A DNA stretch of 27,782 nucleotides from an uncultured Prevotella sp. (GTDB lineage: Bacteria; Bacteroidota; Bacteroidia; Bacteroidales; Bacteroidaceae): contig CAMPYJ010000034.1 of the NCBI GenBank assembly GCA_946998205.1, forward strand, positions 1 to 27,782, read 5' to 3'. Made by a program: the position numbers and the translations under genes. The notes under the pieces were generated by a model that did no database searches, was not told the origin of the DNA, and was given only the letters and a program-made list of their open reading frames with translations. Shown here one piece after another: positions 8,050 through 15,777 of the stretch; position 1 is the first letter of the stretch; each line of letters opens with the position of its first letter.

Positions 8050-10065
8050 ATGAAAACAACCTTTGTTTCCGCACTTCTCATTCTTATGTGCTGTCTGAAA
8101 AACATGGCACAAATAGGAACATGGAAAGTATATCCATCCTATGAGCACATCACAGATGTACAGCAAGCAGGATCTACTATTTACACATTAGCCTCAGGTG
8201 GACTTTTCGCGTATCATAAGAGTGATAACAGCGTACAAACTCTTGACCGAACAACGGGGCTGAATGATACTGAAATCACGCACATTGGATATAATAGGGC
8301 AGCCAGACGATTGGTTATCGTGTACAAAAACTATAATATAGATTTGCTTGATGACAACGGCAACGTGACAAATCTTTCTGACTATTGTACTAAATCGCTA
8401 ACCGATGATAAAACCATCCATTCTATCTTCATGGATGGCATTTATGCCTATCTCGCTACTGGATTCGGCATCATGAAAGTTAATGTTAGAGACGCCGAAA
8501 TAAGTGATACCTACTTTCTGGGCTTTCAGGTAGACTGGATTCATCAACAGCAAGACCAATTGATAGCAGAATCGTCCGCAAAAGGGAAATACGCGGCAAA
8601 ATTATCCTCTAATTTATTAGACAAAAAGAATTGGAACAGAATAGGAAATTATACAAAAAACACAAACCAAAAAGATGAAGCACTGATGAAGAAAATGGAG
8701 AAGTATAGGCCAATAGGACCTAAATACAACCATTTCTATCACATGATATATACAAACAACCAACTTTATACAACTGCAGGAGTATTTATATCAGGGAATA
8801 CAGACCTTAATCATCCTGGCACTGTTCAGGTTTTTAATGAACAACGATGGCAGATATATCAAGACAGTTTAGAAAAAATTACAGGCTACTCTTATGTAGA
8901 TAACAACTGTGTAGCCGTTGACCCTCATGACAAAGACCACGTTTTCGCAGGAGGAAGAACCGGACTGTACGAATTTTTACACGGAAAACTCATTAAATAT
9001 TATAACAAGAATAACAGCATTCTTGGCGCCGCCATTGACCGTGGAAGGGAATTAAGTAACAACTATGTACTCATCAACGGAATGACATTTGACAAAAACT
9101 CACACCTATGGATATTAAATAGTCAGACAAAAAGAGAGACCATCATAGAACTTACACCCGATGGTAAGATGATTTCACATTTTCAAAAAGATTTAATAGA
9201 CCAGACGAGCAAAGTCAGTTGCATGACAAGCGCCATGTTTGACAGTAGAGGCTTATTGTGGTTTGCCAACGCACACAGTGGCTTTCCCGGTTTGTTTTGT
9301 TATTGTCCCATCACCAACAAACTACACACAATAAACAAATTAGTAAATCAAGATGGTATTAATCTTGACGTACTGTCAGTAAAATGTATTGTTGAAGATT
9401 TAGAAAACAATATTTGGATTGGCACGAACATAGGTCCTTTAATGTTGCCTGCCTCACAAATACCCACATTAGAGAATGTTGTATTTAATCAAATAAAAAT
9501 AGATAGGAAAGACGGAAGCAATCTTGCCGACTACTTATTATCAGGCGTAGACATCACATGCATTGCCGTTGACCAAAGCAACCGTAAGTGGTTTGGAACA
9601 GGAAACAATGGCGTGTATCTAATGAGTGCCGACGCTAACGAACAAATACATCATTTCACAACCAACAACAGCGTATTGCCTTCTAATAACATTCAAAGCA
9701 TTGTCATTAATGACAAAACAGGTGAAGTGTTTTTTGGCAGCGACAAAGGACTTTGTTCTTATTACAGTGATGCCACAAAAGCTGCAGAAAACATGAATAA
9801 GGAAACCACATATGCTTATCCAAATCCCATAGAACCGGGCTATACGGGACCTATCACTATCGTTGGTCTCAGCTATCAAGCCGACATAAAGATAGTTACA
9901 GTCAATGGTGTACTCGTTGCCCAAGGAAGAAGTAATGGAGGTACTTTCGTTTGGAACGGCACTGACATGAACGGAAACCCTGTCGCTTCCGGCATGTATA
10001 TGGTACAAACCGCAACACAAGAGGGAAAATTAGGAACCGTATGCAAAATAGCCATCATAAGATAA
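8050..10065 (+). CDS. porZ: PorZ-like type IX secretion system protein (beta-propellers + C-terminal sorting domain)
   Basis: A 671-residue exported protein. A signal peptide ends near residue 20 (LKNMA/QIGTW). Two long stretches of two-component-regulator-propeller-like repeats follow, with recurring blocks of the type 'D..g.lWfgt..G.' (for example DLENNIWIGTNIGPL and DQSNRKWFGTGNNGV). The C-terminal ~85 residues begin YPNPIEPGYTGPITI and contain VTVNGVLVAQG, WNGTDMNGNPVASGMYMV and a short basic end, the layout of a T9SS sorting domain. This architecture matches PorZ, a member of the surface attachment complex (PorU, PorV, PorQ, PorZ) in Porphyromonas. The symbol is an inference from architecture. 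The next gene overlaps its end by 25 nt. Confidence 0.8.
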   Translation: MKTTFVSALLILMCCLKNMAQIGTWKVYPSYEHITDVQQAGSTIYTLASGGLFAYHKSDNSVQTLDRTTGLNDTEITHIGYNRAARRLVIVYKNYNIDLLDDNGNVTNLSDYCTKSLTDDKTIHSIFMDGIYAYLATGFGIMKVNVRDAEISDTYFLGFQVDWIHQQQDQLIAESSAKGKYAAKLSSNLLDKKNWNRIGNYTKNTNQKDEALMKKMEKYRPIGPKYNHFYHMIYTNNQLYTTAGVFISGNTDLNHPGTVQVFNEQRWQIYQDSLEKITGYSYVDNNCVAVDPHDKDHVFAGGRTGLYEFLHGKLIKYYNKNNSILGAAIDRGRELSNNYVLINGMTFDKNSHLWILNSQTKRETIIELTPDGKMISHFQKDLIDQTSKVSCMTSAMFDSRGLLWFANAHSGFPGLFCYCPITNKLHTINKLVNQDGINLDVLSVKCIVEDLENNIWIGTNIGPLMLPASQIPTLENVVFNQIKIDRKDGSNLADYLLSGVDITCIAVDQSNRKWFGTGNNGVYLMSADANEQIHHFTTNNSVLPSNNIQSIVINDKTGEVFFGSDKGLCSYYSDATKAAENMNKETTYAYPNPIEPGYTGPITIVGLSYQADIKIVTVNGVLVAQGRSNGGTFVWNGTDMNGNPVASGMYMVQTATQEGKLGTVCKIAIIR

Positions 10066-11288
10066 TCACTGCTTTCACATTATTACAAATCATCATTCTG
10101 TGTGTATTTGGCTATACTCCCTATCCCGACAGTGAAGGATATATCAAACTCGCCAACGACTGTTTAATTTACCATGAGCCTTATCCTGTTAGCATAAAAC
10201 TAACAGATTTAGCTTTCATATGGAACATAGGTGCTATAAATACCGTTGCCTTATCTCTGAAATTGTTTCATTCCGTCGTTCCTTTGCTTGTTTGCTATTC
10301 ACTGATGAAAGGCGTGACGGCCTGGATGCTGTATAAAATCACACAACAAATAACAAATACGAGAACAGCAAACATAGCACTGCTCATATACGTTTTATAT
10401 CCTGCCAATTACGGTGAAGCAACTTCCGTACAAAGCGAAGTGCCTAATATATTTTTTTCATTAACAGGACTATACCTTATTATTTGTAAGAAAAAGAGTT
10501 TTATGGGTGGTGGTATCATCGCCATAGCCAATTGGTTTCGCCCCATAGGACTTGTTTATATTATCGCCGTCACCATTTACCAGCGAAAGAAAGCTGTCAA
10601 GACAATGATAGGATATGCCGCCATGATTGGCATCATAGGATGGATGAGTTATTACAGAACAGGCTGTTTTATCTATCAAGCTCAAACAGGTTGGATGGCT
10701 TTATTGCAATATAGCGTAGATTACACTGCAACGAAAAGCGATGACGCCTTACCCATCATTACCGATACGCACATCAACGTAACAGAGAAAGATAAGATAT
10801 GGAGAAACCGTTTCTTCGCATGGCTGAAAGAACATCCTGCCGATTATATCGCTCAAATGCCTGAAAAACTTTACAAGCTCTTTGTTTCCGACAACGTAAA
10901 CATGTGTGCTTTCTTGTCTCATAAGCAACATCGCAAGTATTTGTACAGCGAACTTAACATGAGACAATTGGCAAACGATTTCCCTACTTATACGCCTGTG
11001 CAATTTCTTACCATAATAAATTTGTTTTTTTATTACATACTAATTGTTTTGTTCGTAACGAGCTGCCTGCAGATACGCAGGCTTCCATATAGGCAAACTC
11101 TCATACTTCCCTTTGCCCTCATCATCCTGAACATACTCATGATTATGCTTGTAGGGCATGGAGAAGCCCGCTTTCATTATCCCTTCATGCCTTACATCAT
11201 CATCATAGACGCTGTCCTCATCAGTAAAATCATTACAAGAAAAACATCCATCCAATCGATAAACCAATGCCCACACTGCATAGAATAA
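10041..11288 (+). CDS. GT-C type membrane glycosyltransferase (ArnT/PMT-like)
   Basis: This 415-residue protein has about ten hydrophobic segments. The first loop carries the acidic motif YPDSEGYIKLA (D30, E32), as in GT-C glycosyltransferases that take polyprenyl-phosphate sugars. Later markers are RPIGLVYI (near 166) and GHGEARFHYPFMPY (372-385), the R...YP.mP pattern seen in PMT/ArnT-like enzymes. Donor and acceptor cannot be told. It overlaps the PorZ-like gene upstream by 25 nt and the acyltransferase downstream by 22 nt, so the three are likely co-expressed. The base composition is A/C-rich like its neighbours, with no sign of recent transfer. Confidence 0.75.
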   Translation: MQNSHHKIITAFTLLQIIILCVFGYTPYPDSEGYIKLANDCLIYHEPYPVSIKLTDLAFIWNIGAINTVALSLKLFHSVVPLLVCYSLMKGVTAWMLYKITQQITNTRTANIALLIYVLYPANYGEATSVQSEVPNIFFSLTGLYLIICKKKSFMGGGIIAIANWFRPIGLVYIIAVTIYQRKKAVKTMIGYAAMIGIIGWMSYYRTGCFIYQAQTGWMALLQYSVDYTATKSDDALPIITDTHINVTEKDKIWRNRFFAWLKEHPADYIAQMPEKLYKLFVSDNVNMCAFLSHKQHRKYLYSELNMRQLANDFPTYTPVQFLTIINLFFYYILIVLFVTSCLQIRRLPYRQTLILPFALIILNILMIMLVGHGEARFHYPFMPYIIIIDAVLISKIITRKTSIQSINQCPHCIE

Positions 11289-12229
11289 ACTGGATTGACA
11301 GCGCTCGAGGTCTTTGCATGACAGCCATTTTATATGATCATACCGAGATATATTATGCCAATGACAACATTATCCCGTACGAAATGTATGTGATAAACGC
11401 ACTCACCGCTTTTTTCTTCATATCTGGATTCTTATTTTGGAAGGGAAAACCTTTTCAAATAAAAAATAAGATGACATCCATTTTCCGTTCACTCGTCATA
11501 CCTTATTTTATATTTACCACTGCCATGGCTGTTCCAAAAGCAATGGTTCATGGAGAAAACATAGAAATAACCAACATCATCAAACAAATCTTGTCAGGCA
11601 ACGCGTCGTGGTTTATTGCTGCGTTGATTATCGCCGAACTGATTTTCGCTTGCATCCTGTATCTTGGCAAAGAAAAAACAAGCATCACCATAACATGCAG
11701 TGTCATATTATTTTTTATTGGATTGTCATTCAATAAAACCAACTTATCCATACCATGGAACGCGCACATAGCTTCTCTGTCTGTCTTTTTTATAGCGGCA
11801 GGCTATTTATATCACCGGTTCAACCACTTCTTGGTGCAATACGTCAACGGCGTTACGATGGCGTTAGCGTTTGCCGTGCTATGTGTATGCAAATGGATGG
11901 AATGCCAGTATGGATTAAAGATGATGATGTTTGGTTTACAGATAGACAACACATTCATTTTCCTAACCGACTCTTTGCTGTTCATCTTCCCTTTTATCTA
12001 CATCGTACAGCGATTACCACAAATTAAGTTGATACTGTATGTAGGAAGACACAGCATGGTTTATTATTTCTTATGTGGCGGCATACCGCTACTCACCGGC
12101 AAAATGTTCAATGCGGTTTCGCTTACTTACTCTTCAAACCACTTGTTGCTTTTACCTGTATTTGTTTGTGTGCTTGTTATCTCAACCATCGCAACGCGGA
12201 TGATCTGCAAGTGCGTCAAAACCGTTTAA
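11267..12229 (+). CDS. Acyltransferase-3 family membrane protein (O-acetylase-like)
   Basis: A 320-residue multi-pass protein opening with RINWIDSARGLCMTAILYDH. That is the hallmark start of acyltransferase-3 / fucose-4-O-acetylase-like enzymes, with the conserved acidic D and catalytic-type H in the first segment. FFFISGFLFWKGK follows (about 48-60), then a series of membrane helices to the C-terminus. These enzymes O-acetylate surface sugars, but the substrate here is unknown. It is the last gene of the leuS operon and overlaps the glycosyltransferase by 22 nt. It ends directly at the candidate origin. A short CCG/CGG stem plus T-run around its stop codon (about 12220-12241) might terminate transcription. 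Confidence 0.85.
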   Translation: MPTLHRINWIDSARGLCMTAILYDHTEIYYANDNIIPYEMYVINALTAFFFISGFLFWKGKPFQIKNKMTSIFRSLVIPYFIFTTAMAVPKAMVHGENIEITNIIKQILSGNASWFIAALIIAELIFACILYLGKEKTSITITCSVILFFIGLSFNKTNLSIPWNAHIASLSVFFIAAGYLYHRFNHFLVQYVNGVTMALAFAVLCVCKWMECQYGLKMMMFGLQIDNTFIFLTDSLLFIFPFIYIVQRLPQIKLILYVGRHSMVYYFLCGGIPLLTGKMFNAVSLTYSSNHLLLLPVFVCVLVISTIATRMICKCVKTV

Positions 12230-12246
12230 GCGGCTTTTTTCAGACG

Positions 12247-12329
12247 TTATCCACTCACATCATATATTTATTTTCTTTATATTTTAAATGAAAAAACATA
12301 AATGATAAGGTATGATGTGACGTGGATTA
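12247..12329. other. AT-rich candidate unwinding element between inverted DnaA boxes
   Basis: The left arm TTATCCACTCACATCATA (12247-12264) is repeated in inverse orientation at 12311-12329, with one inserted base and small changes near the outer end. Between the arms lie 46 bp with only six G or C (about 13% GC). DnaA boxes flanking a very AT-rich core is the expected arrangement of a DNA unwinding element. Confidence 0.55.
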
Positions 12330-12577
12330 GTTGATAACTTTCTTCCGTTTTGTTTGCTTATTAAGTTATACTTGTCTTACACTCACTTATCCTCCATGTG
12401 TCATGATAACTTTTTATTGACAGACAATGAATTAAGTACATTATCCACCAAACAGCCGCGTAACGATGTTATTTTATAAGTTGACATCTTTTCATGTTCG
12501 ATAACTGTGCAAAACATGTGTATGAGGACGGAATAAAGGTGAGGATATCTACAATAAAAGAAGCGGTTTTTGTTGTG

Positions 12578-12640
12578 TATGGATAACTCTTGATTTATAA
12601 AATGATTATCAACAGTGTTATCCACGGCTTTTGTGGATAA
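12578..12640. other. Dense DnaA-box cluster
   Basis: Four DnaA-box-like 9-mers fall within 63 bp (12578-12586, 12606-12614, 12618-12626, 12632-12640). The last two form an inverted pair separated by 5 bp, and one of them is the perfect box. Confidence 0.65.
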
Positions 12641-12690
12641 CTCAGGCATGCCTTAATTTGATGTGGAAGTAGAATTTAGGTGATATGTAT

Positions 12691-12950
12691 AGGGCGGTTC
12701 TATAAATTAGCTTTGTCAGATTGCGAGGCTGTTTTTGTGGACAATTTGTTTGTGAGTGAAGGAGTATAGCGGGCTATACGACTGAACGAACAAACAAATT
12801 GAACCAAAAACGGAGCAAGCCGAATACAATCAAACTTGTTTGAATTGTTGAGGCGCAGCCTGTTTTATATAAAAAGAGACCGCAAGATGACAAAACGTAA
12901 ACTGTCCAACATACAAAAAACTTTACGGCGGTAATTTATAGAACCGCCCT
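12691..12950 (+). repeat. Family-1 MITE-like repeat, copy 3 (with internal 65-bp insertion)
   Basis: A 260-bp element with the same 19-bp perfect terminal inverted repeats as copy 2. The hairpin tip is GTATAGC-GG-GCTATAC. Compared with copy 2 (195 bp) it is exactly 65 bp longer. The extra sequence (12811-12875) is one monomer of the 66-bp family found in tandem at 27559-27782. It starts at the right edge of the candidate origin. Confidence 0.88.
12811..12875 (+). repeat. Family-3 monomer inserted inside family-1 copy 3
   Basis: Contains GAGCAAGCCGAATACAATC, the paired tip CAATCAAAC-TT-GTTTGAATTG, GAGGCGCAGCCTG (AGGC/GCCT stem) and TTTTATATAAAAA. These occur in the same order as in the monomers at 27559-27782. 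Family-1 copies 2 and 4 lack this block and read straight through. Confidence 0.8.
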
Positions 12951-12981
12951 GTAATGTAAAGATGATGATGGAGTATAAAAA

Positions 12982-13019
12982 AAACAGCTGTTGGCATGAA
13001 TTTAAGTCAACAGCTGTTT
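12982..13019 (-). terminator. Rho-independent terminator of the rubredoxin operon
   Basis: A perfect 12-bp inverted repeat AAACAGCTGTTG/CAACAGCTGTTT (12982-12993 with 13008-13019) with a 14-nt loop. In the minus direction it is followed by a run of T. It lies 22 bp past the rubredoxin stop codon. Confidence 0.85.
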
Positions 13020-13040
13020 CTATTTAAAAATGTTATTTGA

Positions 13041-13205
13041 TTATTCCTCTTCTGGAGAGAAATCTTCTTTTCCTACACCGCACAATGGACATACCCAGTC
13101 ATCTGGGAGATCTTCAAATGCTGTTCCGGGAGCGATTCCTCCATCGGGATCGCCTTCTGCTGGGTCATAAACATAACCGCAAGTTTCGCATACATACTTT
13201 TTCAT
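13041..13205 (-). CDS. Rubredoxin
   Basis: A 54-residue protein, MKKYVCETCGYVYDPAEGDP... to ...DWVCPLCGVGKEDFSPEEE. It has the two CxxC(G) knuckles (C6/C9 and the CPLCG pair) that bind a single iron, and the conserved YDPxxGDPDGGIxPGTxFEDLPxDWVCP core. It is a small cytosolic one-electron carrier, typically feeding oxygen- or peroxide-reducing enzymes in anaerobes. It lies 27 bp after the GT9 gene with no promoter evident between them, so it is probably the last gene of the DUF4254-GT9-rubredoxin operon. Confidence 0.97.
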   Translation of the reverse strand: MKKYVCETCGYVYDPAEGDPDGGIAPGTAFEDLPDDWVCPLCGVGKEDFSPEEE

Positions 13206-13232
13206 AATCTTGTTTTTAAATAAGTGAGTTAA

Positions 13233-14297
13233 TTAATTTTGTTTGCTTTTTTTATTCATAACTTCATCAAGCTTGTTGATGATTTGTTCTGGTTTTATTT
13301 CGTTCAAGCAGGCATAATCTTTCTTCCAGCATGGTTTGTTGCCGTAGATGGAGCAAGGGCGGCACGGTATATCTGCCTGAATTACGAGGTCTGTGCTTTG
13401 GTTCCACCCCATGAATCCCGCAAAGGGATGCGTGGCGCCCCAAATGCTGATGACGGGTGTGTTGACCAATGACGCCAAATGCATGTTGGCGCTGTCCATG
13501 CTGATCATCACATCCAAGTGGTACATCAAAAGAAGTTCTTTTTGCAAAGAGTCTAATATTGTAGCAACACTGACACATCTGTCAAACTTTTCTGCCCACA
13601 CAGTCAGCTGTTCTTGTTCTTCCTTTCTGCCACCAAACAGGAAAATCCGTGTATTGTCATACTTGGCTTGTATCATTTCTATTGTTTTTTCCATCTTTTC
13701 AAATGGATAAACCTTACCCTTGTGCGCCGCGAATGGTGCTATGCCAATCCACCGTTCGTTCTTGTTTTTCGCTCCGATGCTTTCTGGTAAGTCGGGTGCG
13801 GAGCCGTCTTGCCGCGGAAGGATGGACGTGAAATCCATCTTGATGGGATAACCTAATTTCGCAAAGACATCCGCGTAGTTGTTGAACGACGTTTGCAGCG
13901 GTGTCAACACCTTGTTCCCTCTCGCGGTCAGCTTTCGCCTGTCGGCCCGGTGTTTGTCGATGTGCGCTACTTTGAACCTGCCCAGTGAGAATCTGGCGCG
14001 CAGGTATTTCGAGCGCAGGTTATCATGCAAATCGGCTATGGCGGTGAATCGTTTGGCCGTGAGCCTGCGGTAAAGTTTGTTCAGTCCGTGCAGATTTCGG
14101 TATTCGTTGTTCAGGTCGGCCGACATGAAATCAACGTTCGGTGCCAGATTGTCGAAGAAACTTGCCGCGAAGGGTCGGCTCAGCACGCTGATGCGAATGT
14201 TGGGATATTGTCTTGCCAACGAGTACACTACCGGAACCGTCATGGCTACGTCACCCATGGCCGAGAACCGTATGATGAGCAGATGTTCGGTCTTCAT
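13233..14297 (-). CDS. Glycosyltransferase family 9 (ADP-heptose:LPS heptosyltransferase-like)
   Basis: This 354-residue protein begins LLIIRFSAMGDVAMTVPVVYSLA, the N-terminal Rossmann half of GT9 enzymes. Its C-terminal donor-binding half contains ISMDSANMHLASLVNTPVISIWGATHPFAGFMGW. A Cys-containing stretch near the end (IPCRPCSIYGNKPCW...YACLNEI) is typical of Bacteroidota members. The family transfers heptose or related sugars to lipid A-core in the cytosolic leaflet, but the exact sugar is not determinable. Its ATG abuts the DUF4254 stop codon, which indicates co-translation. Confidence 0.9.
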   Translation of the reverse strand: MKTEHLLIIRFSAMGDVAMTVPVVYSLARQYPNIRISVLSRPFAASFFDNLAPNVDFMSADLNNEYRNLHGLNKLYRRLTAKRFTAIADLHDNLRSKYLRARFSLGRFKVAHIDKHRADRRKLTARGNKVLTPLQTSFNNYADVFAKLGYPIKMDFTSILPRQDGSAPDLPESIGAKNKNERWIGIAPFAAHKGKVYPFEKMEKTIEMIQAKYDNTRIFLFGGRKEEQEQLTVWAEKFDRCVSVATILDSLQKELLLMYHLDVMISMDSANMHLASLVNTPVISIWGATHPFAGFMGWNQSTDLVIQADIPCRPCSIYGNKPCWKKDYACLNEIKPEQIINKLDEVMNKKSKQN

Positions 14298-14900
14298 TTA
14301 TTTCTTATAGAGTACCGGGTTGGTGGATGGGTCGTTGTACATCTTCATCTGTCGGTACACCTTCATGTATTTCCGTCCCTCTTGGATGTCTTCCAGCAGC
14401 TGGTCGATGGCTGTTCCCAAGTCTTTTTGTTGTTCCAGCAGCACGTTCAGCTTGGCCATGCATGTATCTCTATGCTCTTTTGAGGCATCTTGTCGTTCGG
14501 CTTGCTCGCGCATGTGGTAAATCTTCAGTGCCAGTATTGACAGTCTGTCAATGGCCCATGCCGGACTTTCGGTGTTGATGCGCGCGCCGGGCAGCACTTT
14601 CACTTCAGCGTATTTCTGTCTGAAGTGGCTGTCTATCTGTTCAACCAGATCCGTACGGTCTTGATTGGAGCGGTCTATGCGGCGCTTGAGGGTCAACGCT
14701 TCCGTTGGATCAATGTGCGGGTCTCTGATGATGTCTTCGAAATGCCATTGAACAGTGTCAATCCAGCACTTCAGGTACAGCCGGTTTTCGATGGTTCCGT
14801 CGTCGTAGGGATTGTCAATCGGTGTGTCGATGTCGTCCTGGACGTGATAATCATCAATCGCTCGTTGAAAGATTTTGTTACATTGTTCACTAAATGACAT
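14298..14900 (-). CDS. DUF4254 family protein
   Basis: This 200-residue protein matches the Bacteroidota DUF4254 family by its opening SFSEQCNKIFQRAIDDYHVQDD, the central RLYLKCWIDTVQWHFEDIIRDP and INTESPAWAIDRLSILALKIYHMREQ. It is largely helical and charged, with no signal peptide or membrane segment, so it should be cytosolic. The family has no assigned biochemical role that I know of. Its fixed placement directly before a GT9 gene suggests an accessory role in glycan/LPS-core assembly (inference). It is the first gene of the operon, behind the promoter at 14927-14957. Confidence 0.85.
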   Translation of the reverse strand: MSFSEQCNKIFQRAIDDYHVQDDIDTPIDNPYDDGTIENRLYLKCWIDTVQWHFEDIIRDPHIDPTEALTLKRRIDRSNQDRTDLVEQIDSHFRQKYAEVKVLPGARINTESPAWAIDRLSILALKIYHMREQAERQDASKEHRDTCMAKLNVLLEQQKDLGTAIDQLLEDIQEGRKYMKVYRQMKMYNDPSTNPVLYKK

Positions 14901-14926
14901 GTTGCTTTTGCTTTTGATTATTTATG

Positions 14927-14957
14927 CAAATATAAATAATTATAGGTAATGGTCAAA
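14927..14957 (-). promoter_or_regulatory. Bacteroidota-type promoter of the DUF4254-GT9-rubredoxin operon
   Basis: On the minus strand, TTTG (14954-14957), a 19-bp spacer and TATATTTG (14927-14934) match the consensus fully. It ends about 27 bp before the DUF4254 ATG. Confidence 0.75.
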
Positions 14958-15083
14958 ACAAAATCAAAGTTTTTTAGTACATTTCAACAAACTGGGCGTT
15001 CTTTGATTTCATTCTTGTCATTTTGCACATTCCTATCGCTCAGGAGTATTGATTGGTTAGAAAAAATGTAGATAGCAGTGTGA

Positions 15084-15600
15084 ATTTTCTTGACAAGCAA
15101 CCTTTTTATTTCGGGCGTTTTTGCAGACAACTCTTCATCCGGCTGCAAATACGCCAAATATGCGTTGATTTTGTATATTATTGATACATAATAAATTATA
15201 TTTTTCAGTCGCAGTTTTTCAACTTCATTTTTACTTTTTTCAAGTTAAACGCATTGCTTTTACCCTGCAATATGCATGACTTTGTTGCGATATGTCATGC
15301 AAATTGATTGGCAATGTCGTATCTATTGCATCTTAAATGCATTGCTTTGGATTAAAAATTTCATTTTTTCTTGCTTCGTAATCGCTTGTTTGCTTCCTCT
15401 ATGCATAGTAAATTTTTCCAGAATGAACGTTTTGAAGTGCTGTTTTAGTGGCATAATTTGGTTAAAAATTTCTACATTTTTTAAGGTTGAGATGTAATTT
15501 ATCACATTTCGTAATATTGTAGACGTGTACATAGTCACGCATCTACCTATATATTGATGTATTTTTCTATTTTTGTAGATGTCACCTATTATAATATTCT
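15084..15600 (+). repeat. Family-2 intergenic repeat, copy B (uninterrupted)
   Basis: This has the same ordered blocks as copy A: TTTTCTTGACA start (15084), the imperfect inverted repeat ATTTCGGGCG...CTGCAAATACGCCAAAT (15108-15126 with 15143-15159), the GCATTGC/GCAAT-rich zone (about 15250-15345), the core AAGTGCTGTTTTAGTGGCATAATTTGG (15435-15461) and TTTTTGTAGATGTCACCTATTATA near the end. It lacks the family-1 element present in copy A. With the flanking DNA it fills the 877-bp gap between DUF4254 and acpP. Confidence 0.7.
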
Positions 15601-15691
15601 ATAAATTACCGCAATTTTTATCAAAACAAGCCATTTGATTGCACAATATAGGGTGTAATGTGCAATATAAAGTACTTTTTTCGATAAAACA

Positions 15692-15723
15692 TTTGTAGAT
15701 GTGAATAAAAATTTGTTCCTTTG
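15692..15723 (+). promoter_or_regulatory. Likely promoter of acpP
   Basis: TTTG (15692-15695), a 20-bp spacer and TTCCTTTG (15716-15723) match the Bacteroidota consensus with one deviation at the -7. A second -7-like box, TATTTTTG (15730-15737), lies just downstream but lacks a correctly spaced TTTG. Confidence 0.5.
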
Positions 15724-15777
15724 CAGCCGTATTTTTGATAATGAATCACTTATAAACATTTTAAAAAAGTTACAATT

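Larger units (their letters stand above)
12230..12690. other. Candidate chromosomal replication origin (oriC)
   Basis: This is a gene-free, AT-rich stretch with a cluster of sequences matching the DnaA box TTATCCACA at 8 or 9 of 9 positions: 12247-12255 (+, TTATCCACT), 12441-12449 (+, TTATCCACC), 12578-12586 (-, TTATCCATA), 12606-12614 (+, TTATCAACA), 12618-12626 (+, TTATCCACG) and 12632-12640 (-, TTATCCACA, perfect). A weaker one is at 12321-12329 (-). I noticed no comparable cluster elsewhere in the window. dnaA is not in the window, but origins are often away from dnaA in Bacteroidota. Strand composition appears to change across this point (see findings). Confidence 0.7.

Noticed and set aside
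12401..12649. 82-residue minus-strand frame in the candidate origin
   Set aside because: No recognisable protein features. It spans five of the six DnaA-box-like sites and the sequence is better explained as oriC.
15323..15538. 71-residue minus-strand open frame upstream of acpP
   Set aside because: Same repeat-derived origin (family-2 copy B), with no promoter or leader evidence.
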